Positions 32,630 to 39,935 of a stretch of 40,868 nucleotides of DNA are shown here, in pieces; position 1 is the first letter of the stretch, and each line of letters opens with the position of its first letter. The position numbers were made by a program, and so were the translations under genes. The stretch is from F23-D06 sp947167635. Its GTDB lineage: Bacteria > Bacteroidota > Bacteroidia > Bacteroidales > WCHB1-69. Location of the stretch: contig CAMVIT010000026.1 of assembly GCA_947167635.1 (NCBI GenBank), positions 1-40,868 on the forward strand, written 5' to 3'. The notes beneath the pieces were generated by a model. The model worked only from the letters and a program-made list of their open reading frames with translations, searched no databases and was not told the DNA's origin.

Positions 32630-33715
32630 ATGGAACATTCCAACAAACGCCCGAATAGTCCTGCACTCCGCGTTGCGCTGGTTTTCGTCTGCTTGCTCAG
32701 CATTGTTGCACAGACACTTAACGCACAGCGGGTCTTCAAGACTTGCGAATATAGAGAATATGAGGTGTTGTTTTTTCGATGGGATTCTGTGAAAAAGGCG
32801 AGAATATTGGGAGGACAAGACTACGATTTTGCATTCCTTTTCCAACCAGGCATTGAAGGCACTGACTACGGGTATGCCTATCGTCACAAAACCCGCAAGC
32901 TGGTGCTCAGGAGTTGCGAACGCCCTCTCCCGCTTCACATGCTGTATAATCCGGACGGTACCCCCGTGAAAGATAAAAACGGCTGCTTATTCTTCGAGCC
33001 GATAGGCAAGGTGAAGATGCGGCAATTCACGCTCCGCCTGCCCGACAGCATCGGAAGTGCCTTGTCGGAAATGTACCGTTTGGCGAGTCTTACCGCCCGC
33101 ATGGATACTACCGTGAGCGACGCTCCGCCTGTTAACGACGCTTCTCACTGGAAATTCTATCCCGTAATGAAGCATCCGCTGTTCTACGAGTGTTATATTT
33201 GCAGCTGTCCTGATGACACCTGCAACGTACAACGCTTCTTCGACATCCATAAAGTTGTGGATGAGGCCGTGACAGAACACAACCTGCATCTTATTGTGAG
33301 GGAAATGCCCGTCATCCGGACGATTATTGCCGACTGGCGGAAATTGGCCGGCCTGCCATCCGATCCCATTCCTTTCGCTGAAAAAATCAGTACAGTACGA
33401 TTTTCCGGAAATCCTGTCCCTGTGGAAGAATTGAGGATCAAGGAGCGGCGCGATGCCTTTGAGGTCGTCTGCGACATGTCCTACGGAAAGTGGAAAACAC
33501 GGTGTGCCATTCCCGCATGGTTGGTGGACGAGGCGAAAACTATCGATATATGGATTGTCCCCGACAAGCATAATCGGACACCATTGGTTAATCTGAAAAG
33601 GTATTACCATATTAACTGGCATTCGATCAAGGTGGGGGAATGCATACAATGTCCAGAGGGCGTCACTGGGAAAATCGACATCAACTTCACTGTAGATGAG
33701 GAGCCGAAGGGATGA
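32630..33715 (+). CDS. Secreted protein of unknown function
   Basis: From the ATG at 32630 the protein has 361 residues and a signal peptide (SPALRVALVFVCLLSIVAQT, cleavage near LNAQ). I do not recognise the domain. The first 170 mature residues carry strands such as YEVLFFRWDSVKKARILGGQ. A central Cys-rich patch (YECYICSCPDDTC) could bind metal or form disulfides. The C-terminal 100 residues look like a beta-sandwich (STVRFSGNPVPVEELRIKER, GKIDINFTVDEE). No T9SS or TonB tail is visible. The gene ends 52 bases before the amidotransferase ATG and may be cotranscribed with it. Confidence 0.75.
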   Translation: MEHSNKRPNSPALRVALVFVCLLSIVAQTLNAQRVFKTCEYREYEVLFFRWDSVKKARILGGQDYDFAFLFQPGIEGTDYGYAYRHKTRKLVLRSCERPLPLHMLYNPDGTPVKDKNGCLFFEPIGKVKMRQFTLRLPDSIGSALSEMYRLASLTARMDTTVSDAPPVNDASHWKFYPVMKHPLFYECYICSCPDDTCNVQRFFDIHKVVDEAVTEHNLHLIVREMPVIRTIIADWRKLAGLPSDPIPFAEKISTVRFSGNPVPVEELRIKERRDAFEVVCDMSYGKWKTRCAIPAWLVDEAKTIDIWIVPDKHNRTPLVNLKRYYHINWHSIKVGECIQCPEGVTGKIDINFTVDEEPKG

Positions 33716-33767
33716 CAGTTCTCTTTGCCACCTTAGGAAAAACAACGAATCACAACGAACCGCCCTT

Positions 33768-34475
33768 ATGATTAACAAAATCAACCTACTGCTCTGTGAC
33801 ACCTACCCCGGACTGCTGCCTGAAAGCATCCCGAGTCACGAATCCATGTTCTATGAGCTTTTCCGGCCTATCAACCCCGAACTCACTTTCAACATCTACC
33901 GCGTGATGGACGGCGAACTGCCCGAACAATTCGAACCAGACACCCTCTACATCATTCCTGGCTCCAACAACGCGGCCTACGACGACCTGCTGTGGATTTC
34001 GACGTTGCAGGAGTGGATTCGCGAGGCTGCGGTGCGGAAAGTGCCCCTCGTCGGCATCTGTTTCGGGCACCAGCTCATCGCGCAGGCGTTAGGCGGACGC
34101 GTGGAGCGTTTTGCAGGCGGCTGGGGTGTGGGGATCCGCGAAATGGAGGTTCTAGATGCGGACTTGTTCCCCTGTTTCCCCGACCGAAAGATGCGCCTCG
34201 TCGTCAATCACCACGATCAGGTGCTGCAGCTTCCGGAAGGCGCGAGGCCCCTTGCCACCAGCGATTTCTGTCGTTATGAGGGCTTCCGCATCGGCCACCA
34301 CATTCTCACTTTCCAAGGTCATCCGGATTTTACGGTGGACTACGAACGCCACCTCATCCTCAACCATTCCGAGAACGAGGACAATGCGGTGAAACAACGG
34401 GCGTTGGAAACATTGGCGGCAATGCAACCGCAAGGAAATGTTGTGGCGGAATTTCTGATGGGGTTCTTTTTGTAG
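33768..34475 (+). CDS. Class I glutamine amidotransferase
   Basis: The 235-residue protein is a stand-alone class I GATase domain: PGSNNAAYDD, the nucleophile elbow GICFGHQLIAQALGG (Cys near residue 93), VVNHHDQV and FQGHPDFTVDYERHL. The catalytic His is in GHPD, where most class I domains have HPE; Asp replacing Glu is conservative but notable. Relatives labelled GMP synthase-like or YebR-like often hydrolyse gamma-glutamyl compounds; the acceptor here is unknown. The stop codon TAG is the first part of the palindromic repeat at 34472-34499. Confidence 0.87.
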   Translation: MINKINLLLCDTYPGLLPESIPSHESMFYELFRPINPELTFNIYRVMDGELPEQFEPDTLYIIPGSNNAAYDDLLWISTLQEWIREAAVRKVPLVGICFGHQLIAQALGGRVERFAGGWGVGIREMEVLDADLFPCFPDRKMRLVVNHHDQVLQLPEGARPLATSDFCRYEGFRIGHHILTFQGHPDFTVDYERHLILNHSENEDNAVKQRALETLAAMQPQGNVVAEFLMGFFL

Positions 34476-34499
34476 AGACGCGGCGCGCCGCGTCTCTAC
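34472..34499. repeat. Palindromic GTAGAGACG repeat, second locus
   Basis: A perfect 28-base palindrome, GTAGAGACGCGGCG and its complement. Its TAG at 34473-34475 is the stop of the amidotransferase gene, as at 28922. It lies in a convergent gap and may serve as a bidirectional terminator. Confidence 0.85.
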
Positions 34500-34549
34500 G
34501 GGGTTTGTTGTTTCAAATCCATACGGTAATTGGCGGATAACATTGATTA

Positions 34550-36583
34550 TTAATACATATCAACGTAGGGGACGAAAACAACGCCAATTTTGAGAAGATA
34601 TTTGAACATGTCTTTGATGTCAGTTCCCGGAGCATTAGTCAGATGAGCCTTGTATCCCTCTGGCGTTTTCCGTTCCATGACCCATTGGGCTCCATCCAGC
34701 ATCATCACACAATCGGAAGGGGGCAATTCTTCCAGCCGGATTGCATTCCAATATTCCAAAAATTGGGCATATTGGTTAGAAGTGAGCTCTTTGTCACCTT
34801 TCTCAATGAAATAATCGGTCACCTGCCAGCCATTGGGCGCGATTTTCTCCTGTAATTTCTTCCAATAGAGGTGGATATGGTCGTTGTTTTTCGTAACCCT
34901 GATCGAAACCGAAGGATGAAAACTGGGGGTGAAGGTTGTCCGGAAGACCTCCTCGTCGGTGCCCAAAGTGTCGTCATACAGAACCGGTTCACCCATCTCC
35001 GACAATGTTTTGGAAAAAGCATTCACCCAAAAGAACGAACTTGAGGTCTTGCCTATGTAGTTTGTGCTGTTGTCGAACACACCGTCTTTGGGCCTGTTCA
35101 AGAAATAGGAATAAGGGAAATGAACCCCCTTGACGGTGTCATAGGGAAGCTCGGCCAAAGGGTTGTGCGTTTTTTTCAGGTTATATTCCAAATGCAGGAT
35201 CGGCAGATATAGGTTAATTAAGGTTTCTTTATCAGGATTCAATTGCAAAGCTTGATAGAGATACTTTAAGGCGCTGTCACCGGGATGTGAGACCACCGGT
35301 GTCCGATCATGGAAAGTGGACCAATCAGTTTCGGTAAGCATAGCACCTTTGTAAAACATCGAATCTATAGCAGTGAGCACAGTTATAGGAGTGTTTTCCA
35401 GAAGAAATTCCCCGTAATAAGTACATCCCATACGTACTGCAGCCTCTTTGTCCTTCGGATTAAGCAGCAATTGGCGATGGCACTCCTCAATTCTCTCCCA
35501 CACATTTTTGTCGCGCTGCGTTTCCAGAACGGGACTCCCGTATTGGGGGCGTATCTTTTTAGGAAGGGTGAACTTGTGGGTAATATGGGCGTAACATCTC
35601 ACCGTGTCCCCTCTGCGGATGGCCGGTTCCCATTTCGGCATCGTTTTCACCACGCGGATCAATTCGTCGGCAAAGCCATACGGGGATTCCGGCCAGGAAA
35701 CATCCCGCACATAGCTGACAGAGCCGTCTTTCTCAATAATCACATCAAGATCGGCAGTGAATTCCACTTTATCACGTAAGGCATCATCAGGATAGCGGAC
35801 AAATGTCTCCACAAACTGCTTGCAAGCGGCCTCTCCGCCAGGGTATTTTGGCTTGATTATTCCGTTTTTTACATTGCCAGAATATACCACCATATCCTCG
35901 TATTGCGGATCCACGAGCGACACTAACAGTTTCGTTAGACGTTCCTCTTTCTCTTCGTCCGGGCACTCCGTATAGTGTGCAACGGTTTCCTTTTGGTCCG
36001 CATATTCCAAAATAAAAGGAGTGTGAAACCCCCAACATCCGTTTGCGTGTTTATAATGAACAAAATCAATGTCCGTCAGGATTTGCTGAATACGGTTCCA
36101 CTCTTCCCAGGTCAGTTCTCTGCCGCCCGAGTCCAAAATCCCTTTTTCCCAAGAATTTCCGTAATAATGCTTCTCTGTCACATCCACAAAGCCCGTATCA
36201 CTCGGTTCCAAGTACCCGGAAGATGTGATATAACCTCTGAAGGCTGTTCCCTTTTGCCACTCCAAGCGGATTTGGTCATGATGCCGACGCACTTGGATAA
36301 AGAGCGGATGCGCAAATTTTGGGATATAGTTCAGCCGCAGCAATGTATCCCCTACTCCTTGTTTTTCTTCAAACAAAGGTGTGATATTGGCGAGGCGCAT
36401 ATAGTAAATGACCTCCCCGACATGAACATGCAGTCGATAATCCGCAGGGTCTTTTGAGAAATAATCATTCGGGAAGTAGTCATCGTATTTCCAACGGTCT
36501 CTGCTGTTCTGGGCCATCAAGGGGGTGGCTGCTAAAACCATCAGCAGCACACACAAGGATGCGAAAAGGATTTTCTTCACCAT
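34550..36583 (-). CDS. Secreted protein with TonB C-terminal domain between two copies of an unknown domain
   Basis: From the ATG at 36583 the protein has 677 residues with a signal peptide (KKILFASLCVLLMVLAATPL, ending MAQ). Residues about 75-205 and 545-665 are two copies of one domain: compare FAHPLFIQVRRHHDQIRLEW with FHPSVSIRVTKNNDHIHLYW, and ELTWEEWNRIQQIL...ILEYAD with ELTSNQYAQFLEYW...VMERKT. Between them is a TonB C-terminal domain at about 247-341 (KYPGGEAACKQFV, VIIEKDGSV, VVKTMPKWEPAIRRGD) and a TPR-like stretch (PGDSALKYLYQALQLNPDKE). TonB domains normally touch outer-membrane receptors, but here there is a cleavable signal rather than an inner-membrane anchor. A paralogue starts beyond the right edge. 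Confidence 0.82.
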   Translation of the reverse strand: MVKKILFASLCVLLMVLAATPLMAQNSRDRWKYDDYFPNDYFSKDPADYRLHVHVGEVIYYMRLANITPLFEEKQGVGDTLLRLNYIPKFAHPLFIQVRRHHDQIRLEWQKGTAFRGYITSSGYLEPSDTGFVDVTEKHYYGNSWEKGILDSGGRELTWEEWNRIQQILTDIDFVHYKHANGCWGFHTPFILEYADQKETVAHYTECPDEEKEERLTKLLVSLVDPQYEDMVVYSGNVKNGIIKPKYPGGEAACKQFVETFVRYPDDALRDKVEFTADLDVIIEKDGSVSYVRDVSWPESPYGFADELIRVVKTMPKWEPAIRRGDTVRCYAHITHKFTLPKKIRPQYGSPVLETQRDKNVWERIEECHRQLLLNPKDKEAAVRMGCTYYGEFLLENTPITVLTAIDSMFYKGAMLTETDWSTFHDRTPVVSHPGDSALKYLYQALQLNPDKETLINLYLPILHLEYNLKKTHNPLAELPYDTVKGVHFPYSYFLNRPKDGVFDNSTNYIGKTSSSFFWVNAFSKTLSEMGEPVLYDDTLGTDEEVFRTTFTPSFHPSVSIRVTKNNDHIHLYWKKLQEKIAPNGWQVTDYFIEKGDKELTSNQYAQFLEYWNAIRLEELPPSDCVMMLDGAQWVMERKTPEGYKAHLTNAPGTDIKDMFKYLLKIGVVFVPYVDMY

Positions 36584-36611
36584 TGGGGTTTTAATCGAAC
36601 TATTAACGTTG

Positions 36612-36619
36612 CAAAAATA
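36612..36619 (-). promoter_or_regulatory. -7 box of the TonB-domain protein gene
   Basis: TATTTTTG on the minus strand, 28 bases before the ATG at 36583, which excludes the longer start at 36622. Confidence 0.6.
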
Positions 36620-36670
36620 CATCTTTATTTATATATATGATGCAGAAAAGCAACATCCGAAATAAAATTG

Positions 36671-36678
36671 TACCTTTG
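36671..36678 (+). promoter_or_regulatory. -7 box upstream of the broken bcp copy
   Basis: TACCTTTG on the plus strand, 24 bases before the ATG at 36703. The promoter seems intact although the gene behind it is not. Confidence 0.5.
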
Positions 36679-36702
36679 CCCCTTCAAAAAATCACCAATA
36701 CT

Positions 36703-36835
36703 ATGCTGCAAATCGGAACAAAAGCCCCCTGTTTCGAGGGTTTTAACGGGAGCCCCCATGAAAATGAGCGACTTCGCTGGCAAGAAGCTCGTGCTCTATT
36801 TTTACCCCAAAGAATGCACGCCGGGCTGCACCACC
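36703..36835 (+). pseudogene. Broken copy of peroxiredoxin bcp
   Basis: The first 28 bases (ATGCTGCAAATCGGAACAAA...) are identical to the start of bcp at 37919. The copy then shifts frame near codon 15: FEGFNGSP in the first frame, continued as MSDFAGKKLVLYFYPKECTP in another. Similarity stops after PGCT at about 36835, replaced by unrelated sequence. No full-length product is possible. Confidence 0.85.
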
Positions 36836-36999
36836 TATTGTTCCCATTTGATGTATTCCTCCCTGAACACCTGCCAGTCTTCGTGCTATTTGGAAGATGA
36901 CATCAACTTCTTGAATTTTTGATGGTTACGACGTTCCATCTCCACCGCTTCCGTCCAAACTTCTTCCGTTATCCAACCGTCGCACCATTCAAACCACAT
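36835..36999 (-). pseudogene. Small Trp-rich reading frame with an in-frame TAG
   Basis: The frame starts at ATG 36999 with MWFEWCDGWITEEVWTEAVE, runs 37 codons to TAG at 36886-36888, then continues in the same frame for 16 more codons (HEDWQVFREEYIKWEQ) to a second TAG. The composition on both sides of the first TAG is similar and protein-like. I infer a decayed small gene or gene fragment that replaced the 3' part of the broken bcp copy. Confidence 0.35.
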
Positions 37000-37151
37000 G
37001 TGGACTCCTGATCTTTCACTTTTCACGCTGCCTTGCGAAGGATGCGAAGTCCGGGAACACCCTCCGAGGACAACGGCGCGGCGAAATTACAATATTATCT
37101 ATATGTATGACGCAAAAATATCGAATGGTTGCAGTTTGTTCGTGAGAAAAG
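37000..37151. other. Intergenic stretch with no recognised gene
   Basis: Nothing convincing is encoded between the small Trp-rich frame and the acyltransferase stop. The GC-rich part at about 37025-37085 contains TTCGC-type direct repeats (TTGCGAAGGATGCGAAG), and the remainder is AT-rich. No terminator hairpin for the acyltransferase gene is obvious. Confidence 0.5.
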
Positions 37152-37835
37152 TCATGGCTTTGCAGGGTGATCATAATGTTCCCAATGGATGTCCTGTTTC
37201 AGGATTGAGGGTGGGTTGCCGCCGATAACTGTGTTTTCGCCCTCAAAGGAGGATTTCAGCAGGGTGCCCGCCGCCACAACGGTGTTGTCGGGCACATTTG
37301 TCCCCTTCAGCAACACGCACTTGCAGCCGATCCAGACGTGGTTGCCCGCGACAATGGGCCGGTCAGGATTGACGCGCTTGCCCTCCTTGTTGTAAAGAGG
37401 GTGCTCGTCGGTGTCCATCACGAGGATGTCCCAGCTTAGCAGACAGTCGTCACCGAAAGTGATTTCATGGGCGCAGACGATGGTGCTTTCGGCGGTCATG
37501 TTGAAGTCGGCACCGAAGGTCAGGGTGCCGCGCACGGAGATTTTGGAGCCGTGCCCGATACCGGCTCTGCCTTTGAAGTTGACGGTGCCGCTCACCTGCC
37601 AGATGCCCCGTGAACGTTTGCGGTCATAGTGACCCACGTCGCCGAACCCGATTTTGACCATGGCCGTCTCCACCTTGTCGGGCAGCATCACTTTGCCGTG
37701 CAATTCGCGCAGATAGGTACGGTGCGAGACGAAAACGGGTAGCTTCAAAGCGGTTTTGAGCGGAAAATAGTGCAAGTTGAAGCGCAGGGTCTTCGGGATA
37801 GAGAGGAGTATGTTCCAAAAATCGGATGTGATCAT
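37152..37835 (-). CDS. Hexapeptide-repeat acyltransferase
   Basis: From the ATG at 37835 the protein has 227 residues. Residues about 85-215 are a left-handed beta-helix of hexapeptide repeats (for example VNFKGRAGIGHGSKISVRGT, ITFGDDCLLSWDILVMDTDE) ending with RPIVAGNHVWIGCKCVLLKGT and DNTVVAAGTLL, the CoA-site pattern of the maltose/galactoside acetyltransferase group. The N-terminal 50 residues (IPKTLRFNLHYFPLKTALKLPVFV) resemble those of capsule and O-antigen acetyltransferases. It probably acetylates a sugar, but no polysaccharide cluster is present. The start is set by a -7 box at 37856-37863. Confidence 0.87.
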   Translation of the reverse strand: MITSDFWNILLSIPKTLRFNLHYFPLKTALKLPVFVSHRTYLRELHGKVMLPDKVETAMVKIGFGDVGHYDRKRSRGIWQVSGTVNFKGRAGIGHGSKISVRGTLTFGADFNMTAESTIVCAHEITFGDDCLLSWDILVMDTDEHPLYNKEGKRVNPDRPIVAGNHVWIGCKCVLLKGTNVPDNTVVAAGTLLKSSFEGENTVIGGNPPSILKQDIHWEHYDHPAKP

Positions 37836-37855
37836 GACAAACAGTTTTTTGGCGG

Positions 37856-37863
37856 CAAAGATA
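37856..37863 (-). promoter_or_regulatory. -7 box of the acyltransferase gene
   Basis: TATCTTTG on the minus strand, 20 bases before the ATG at 37835. It is divergent from and 22 bases away from the bcp -7 box, so the two promoters probably interfere with or co-regulate each other. Confidence 0.6.
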
Positions 37864-37885
37864 CACAACAATCGTGAATTTTATG

Positions 37886-37893
37886 TATGTTTG
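37886..37893 (+). promoter_or_regulatory. -7 box of bcp
   Basis: TATGTTTG on the plus strand, 25 bases before the ATG at 37919. Confidence 0.6.
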
Positions 37894-37918
37894 CGATTCA
37901 AAAACAAACTTACGGAAA

Positions 37919-38365
37919 ATGCTGCAAATCGGAACAAAAGCCCCCTATTTCGAGGGCGTTGACGAAAACGGGAACACCGTGAAACTGAGCGACTTCGCAG
38001 GGAAGAAGCTCGTGCTCTACTTCTACCCCAAAGACAGCACGCCGGGCTGCACCGCCGAGGCCTGCGACCTGCGCGACAACTACCAGCGATTCCTCGCTTT
38101 GGGTTACGAGGTGTTAGGCGTAAGCCGCGACTCCGCCGCCTCGCACCAGCGGTTCATCGCCAAGTACGAGCTGCCCTTCCACCTCATCGCCGACACCGAC
38201 CTCACCATATTGAAGGCCTACGAGGCGTGGGGCGAGAAGAAGATGTACGGCAAGGTGACCGAAGGCACGCTGCGCACCACCTACGTCATTGACGAGCAGG
38301 GCATTATCATCGACGCCATCGGCAAGGTGAACACCAAGGCGCACACGGCGCAATTGTTGAAATAG
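37919..38365 (+). CDS. bcp: Thioredoxin-dependent peroxiredoxin (Bcp/PrxQ)
   Basis: Bcp reduces hydrogen and organic peroxides using thioredoxin. The 148-residue protein starts MLQIGTKAPYFEG and has LSDFAGKKLVLYFYPKDSTP followed by GCTAEACDLRDNY, giving the peroxidatic Cys in PGCT and the resolving Cys five residues on, as in PrxQ. GVSRDSAASHQRFIAKYELPF and TLRTTYVIDEQGII are also typical. A broken copy lies 1.2 kb upstream on the same strand. Confidence 0.95.
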   Translation: MLQIGTKAPYFEGVDENGNTVKLSDFAGKKLVLYFYPKDSTPGCTAEACDLRDNYQRFLALGYEVLGVSRDSAASHQRFIAKYELPFHLIADTDLTILKAYEAWGEKKMYGKVTEGTLRTTYVIDEQGIIIDAIGKVNTKAHTAQLLK

Positions 38366-38410
38366 CGGCAGGTTGGGATTATCCGAACGCCGTGGCTGTG
38401 CGGGGAAAAT

Positions 38411-39013
38411 CTATGGTTGGTACCGGTAATGGCCAATGATTTTGAAGCTGAAAAGGCAATCTTCCAGTTCCTGACCGTTCCCTATATTGTGTATGATTAG
38501 ATGCCTTTTGCCATCGGAAGTGCTCTTTTTGGAAACAATCCCGATATGGGTGACTCCGCCGCCCAAGTTCCAGCATACGATGTCGCCGGGACGATAATCG
38601 GCGGCCTTGTCGGAAATGGGCAATGACGTGCCTTTCCGCCCGAAGAAGGTCATCAGATTGGGCACCCGGCGATGGTCGATATTCGGATCCGGGCTCTTCA
38701 GTCCCCACTTTTGCGGATAGAGGCTGAAATTTGCTTTCATATCAAGATGAACCTCTTTCTGCAGGTCGATGCCGAGTTTCCGGTAGGCGCGAATGACCAC
38801 GTCCGTGCACACGCCTTTGTCGGCAGGCACATCGCCATTGGGATAGCCTATCTTAAAATAAGCGGGATCATACTGCACTTGCTGATGCGTCAGCGTCAAG
38901 GCGGAGTCGGCCAGACGACCGTAGAAATCCTGCTGCGCCAAAGCCACAACCTGGATGCAGAAACTCAACAATAGCAGAAACAGTGTTTTTCTCATTGCTT
39001 TTCTCATACCCAA
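38411..39013 (-). CDS. Secreted DUF1287 domain protein
   Basis: The protein has up to 200 residues. Three start codons are close together (39013, 39007, 38995); the last gives the cleanest signal peptide, MRKTLFLLLLSFCIQVVALA, cut before QQDFY. The rest matches DUF1287: YPNGDVPADKGVCTDVVIRAYRKLGIDLQ with a conserved Cys, PNIDHRRVPNLMTFFGR, and YRPGDIVCWNLGGGVTHIGIV with a conserved His. This looks like an NlpC/P60-type cysteine peptidase or amidase fold, so a cell-wall substrate is plausible but unproven. Confidence 0.87.
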   Translation of the reverse strand: MGMRKAMRKTLFLLLLSFCIQVVALAQQDFYGRLADSALTLTHQQVQYDPAYFKIGYPNGDVPADKGVCTDVVIRAYRKLGIDLQKEVHLDMKANFSLYPQKWGLKSPDPNIDHRRVPNLMTFFGRKGTSLPISDKAADYRPGDIVCWNLGGGVTHIGIVSKKSTSDGKRHLIIHNIGNGQELEDCLFSFKIIGHYRYQP

Positions 39014-39049
39014 ATTATCGCAAAAAAGCTCGTTTTATTGTTTTAATGG

Positions 39050-39907
39050 TCAAGATTTCATCTCCCTGCGGTAAAGGATAAAGGCGGTCAAAAACAACAC
39101 CCAATCACAACAATTGGCGACATTGTCGAAAAGCATCCCATATTGGGTGGTGACCGTGTTTGCCGTGCCATGTTCAAACAGGATGACTCCCAAATAGTTG
39201 GAAATGAAAAAATGAACGGCAACAACCGCTAAAATCACCGCAAGTGGAAAAACTATCGTCCGCCTTTGGGCCAGCAAATAGATGGCTACACCTGTTACCA
39301 AGGCCATCAGCAGGCAAAGAATGACCTCCATCAACACCGGCTGATGCACATAAAACCACAATATGCCTCCTAAAATGGAAATGGCATAGAGCATATATCC
39401 GATGGTTATGACAAATAATATCCCTGCGTAATAACTTCGCGATTTTCCTGCCGAAACTTCCGCATCGGCTTCCGTATTCTCCGAATCGTAACGCCACCAC
39501 AAGAAACCGATGAGGAGGAGCGAAACGGCCAGATTCGTCCACTTCCGCACATTTCGCATCGTTGACATAGTAACGTCACATTCCATCCGATTGTCCGCGA
39601 CAGAATGAAGGTCAAAGAAGCGGTCGAGCAGAAAATAATCCAGCGCCGTCATCAGGAAAATAAAACCGACCAGCATCGCGAGATGCCCCCATTTGACATT
39701 GAAGCGCCTCGGTTTGCGGAACAGCAGGTAAAAGACCAGCAGGAAAAACAGGGATTTCCCGACGACTATGGCTATCGGATGCAGCACGGCTTCCAGCGCG
39801 AAGAAAAACGAAGCGAAAGATCCCCAAATGGCATCAAACATCCAGTAAAGGATGATTCCGAGCAGAAAGCAGCGGTAATCCAACGGTTTTTCGATAGTGG
39901 TATTCAT
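39050..39907 (-). CDS. Integral membrane protein of unknown function
   Basis: From the ATG at 39907 the protein has 285 residues with about seven hydrophobic segments, at roughly residues 16-35, 42-65, 77-97, 125-143, 160-182, 190-208 and 218-240, plus one near the C-terminus. A soluble loop with acidic and Cys residues (DNRMECDVTMSTM) follows the third segment. I recognise no family motif. It starts 28 bases after the stop of the TonB-domain paralogue and is probably cotranscribed with it. Confidence 0.75.
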   Translation of the reverse strand: MNTTIEKPLDYRCFLLGIILYWMFDAIWGSFASFFFALEAVLHPIAIVVGKSLFFLLVFYLLFRKPRRFNVKWGHLAMLVGFIFLMTALDYFLLDRFFDLHSVADNRMECDVTMSTMRNVRKWTNLAVSLLLIGFLWWRYDSENTEADAEVSAGKSRSYYAGILFVITIGYMLYAISILGGILWFYVHQPVLMEVILCLLMALVTGVAIYLLAQRRTIVFPLAVILAVVAVHFFISNYLGVILFEHGTANTVTTQYGMLFDNVANCCDWVLFLTAFILYRREMKS

Positions 39908-39935
39908 ATTTTGACGTTTTTGAAATGTTTTAGAA

